From positions 1 through 22,557 of the IMG/VR virus record IMGVR_UViG_3300031787_000903: a stretch of 22,557 nucleotides of DNA. One strand, given 5' to 3'. Shown here one piece after another: positions 22,445-22,557 of this stretch. The notes beneath the pieces are model-generated. The model was given only the letters and a program-made list of their open reading frames with translations. It made no database searches and had not been told where the DNA came from. The stretch is from a virus. Position numbers and translations under genes: made by a program. Positions within the stretch are counted from its first letter, which is position 1; the number at the start of each line of letters is the position of its first letter.

Positions 22445-22557
22445 TCAATCCGAAAGGTCCGCCATTCCCCAGGCTCAAGCGAATGATTTTTTACACAACT
22501 ATTAGGTAACCCTTTTGGTCGGGTATCCCTAGCCAGCTAGCCAGGCTTGAATAAACC
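22445..22557. other. AT-richer leader before terS; cos/terminase-binding candidate
   Basis: These 113 bases have no gene I can support. They hold a perfect tandem 8-bp repeat CTAGCCAG (22529-22536 and 22537-22544). They also hold a partial inverted repeat (AGGTAACCC 22504-22512 against GGGTATCCCT 22521-22530) and two copies of CCAGGCT near 22469 and 22541. The position directly upstream of terS is where lambda-type phages carry cosB/cosN. No clear sigma-70 promoter was found. The cos assignment is inference from position plus repeats. Confidence 0.35.

Noticed and set aside
22445-22465. Six-codon frame ATG...TGA overlapping the terS start, as a leader peptide
   Set aside because: Its G-run is too close to its ATG to act as a ribosome site, and such tiny frames arise by chance.
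1-22557. Defence, toxin-antitoxin, CRISPR or mobile-element cargo
   Set aside because: All sizeable frames with protein-like character fit virion or tail assembly functions; no nuclease, transposase, repeat-spacer array or antitoxin-like gene was seen on either strand.

Overview
The window is one continuous morphogenesis block of a tailed phage or prophage with a lambda-type siphovirus plan. Every supported gene lies on the minus strand, so transcription runs from right (22.4 kb) to left (1). There is almost no non-coding DNA: the longest gene-free stretches are about 113 bases at the right end and about 103 bases before the capsid gene, and no gap exceeds 300 bases. I see no integrase, repressor, replication gene, tRNA, CRISPR array or insertion sequence, so lifestyle and host cannot be settled. 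GC-rich codon use and protein style suggest a proteobacterial host, but this is only an impression.

Layout in transcription order. Packaging and portal: terminase small subunit, GpA-type terminase large subunit, a gpW-like joining protein carrying an extra N-terminal Ig-like domain, and a lambda-family portal. Accessory block: four proteins between portal and capsid, namely a small BppU-N/Ig-like protein, a 169-residue protein with a short collagen-like stretch, a 490-residue fibre-like protein and a 403-residue predicted beta-helix protein. They look like virion appendages. Capsid: an HK97-type S78 protease fused to the major capsid protein, in a cistron flanked by terminator-like hairpins. 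Connector and tail: gpFII-like joining protein, tail-terminator candidate, tail tube protein with an inserted domain, and tail assembly chaperones G and G-T made by a -1 frameshift at AAAAAAC. These are followed by the tape measure, gpM, gpL (four Cys), gpK (JAMM plus NlpC/P60), gpI and gpJ. Distal end: tail fibre, a 47-residue tail-fibre-associated protein, and the start of a coiled-coil/membrane protein that probably opens the lysis cassette.

The best candidates for something new are regulatory and architectural. They are: a perfect 14-bp inverted repeat swallowing the start codon of the chaperone gene; GC-rich stem-loops ending exactly 11 nt before two start codons; a perfect 11-bp direct repeat with a 22-bp period just upstream of the capsid cistron; the head-region appendage island, two members of which seem to share a C-terminal domain; and the Ig-gpW fusion. 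Many apparent long reading frames on the opposite strand are composition shadows of these genes.
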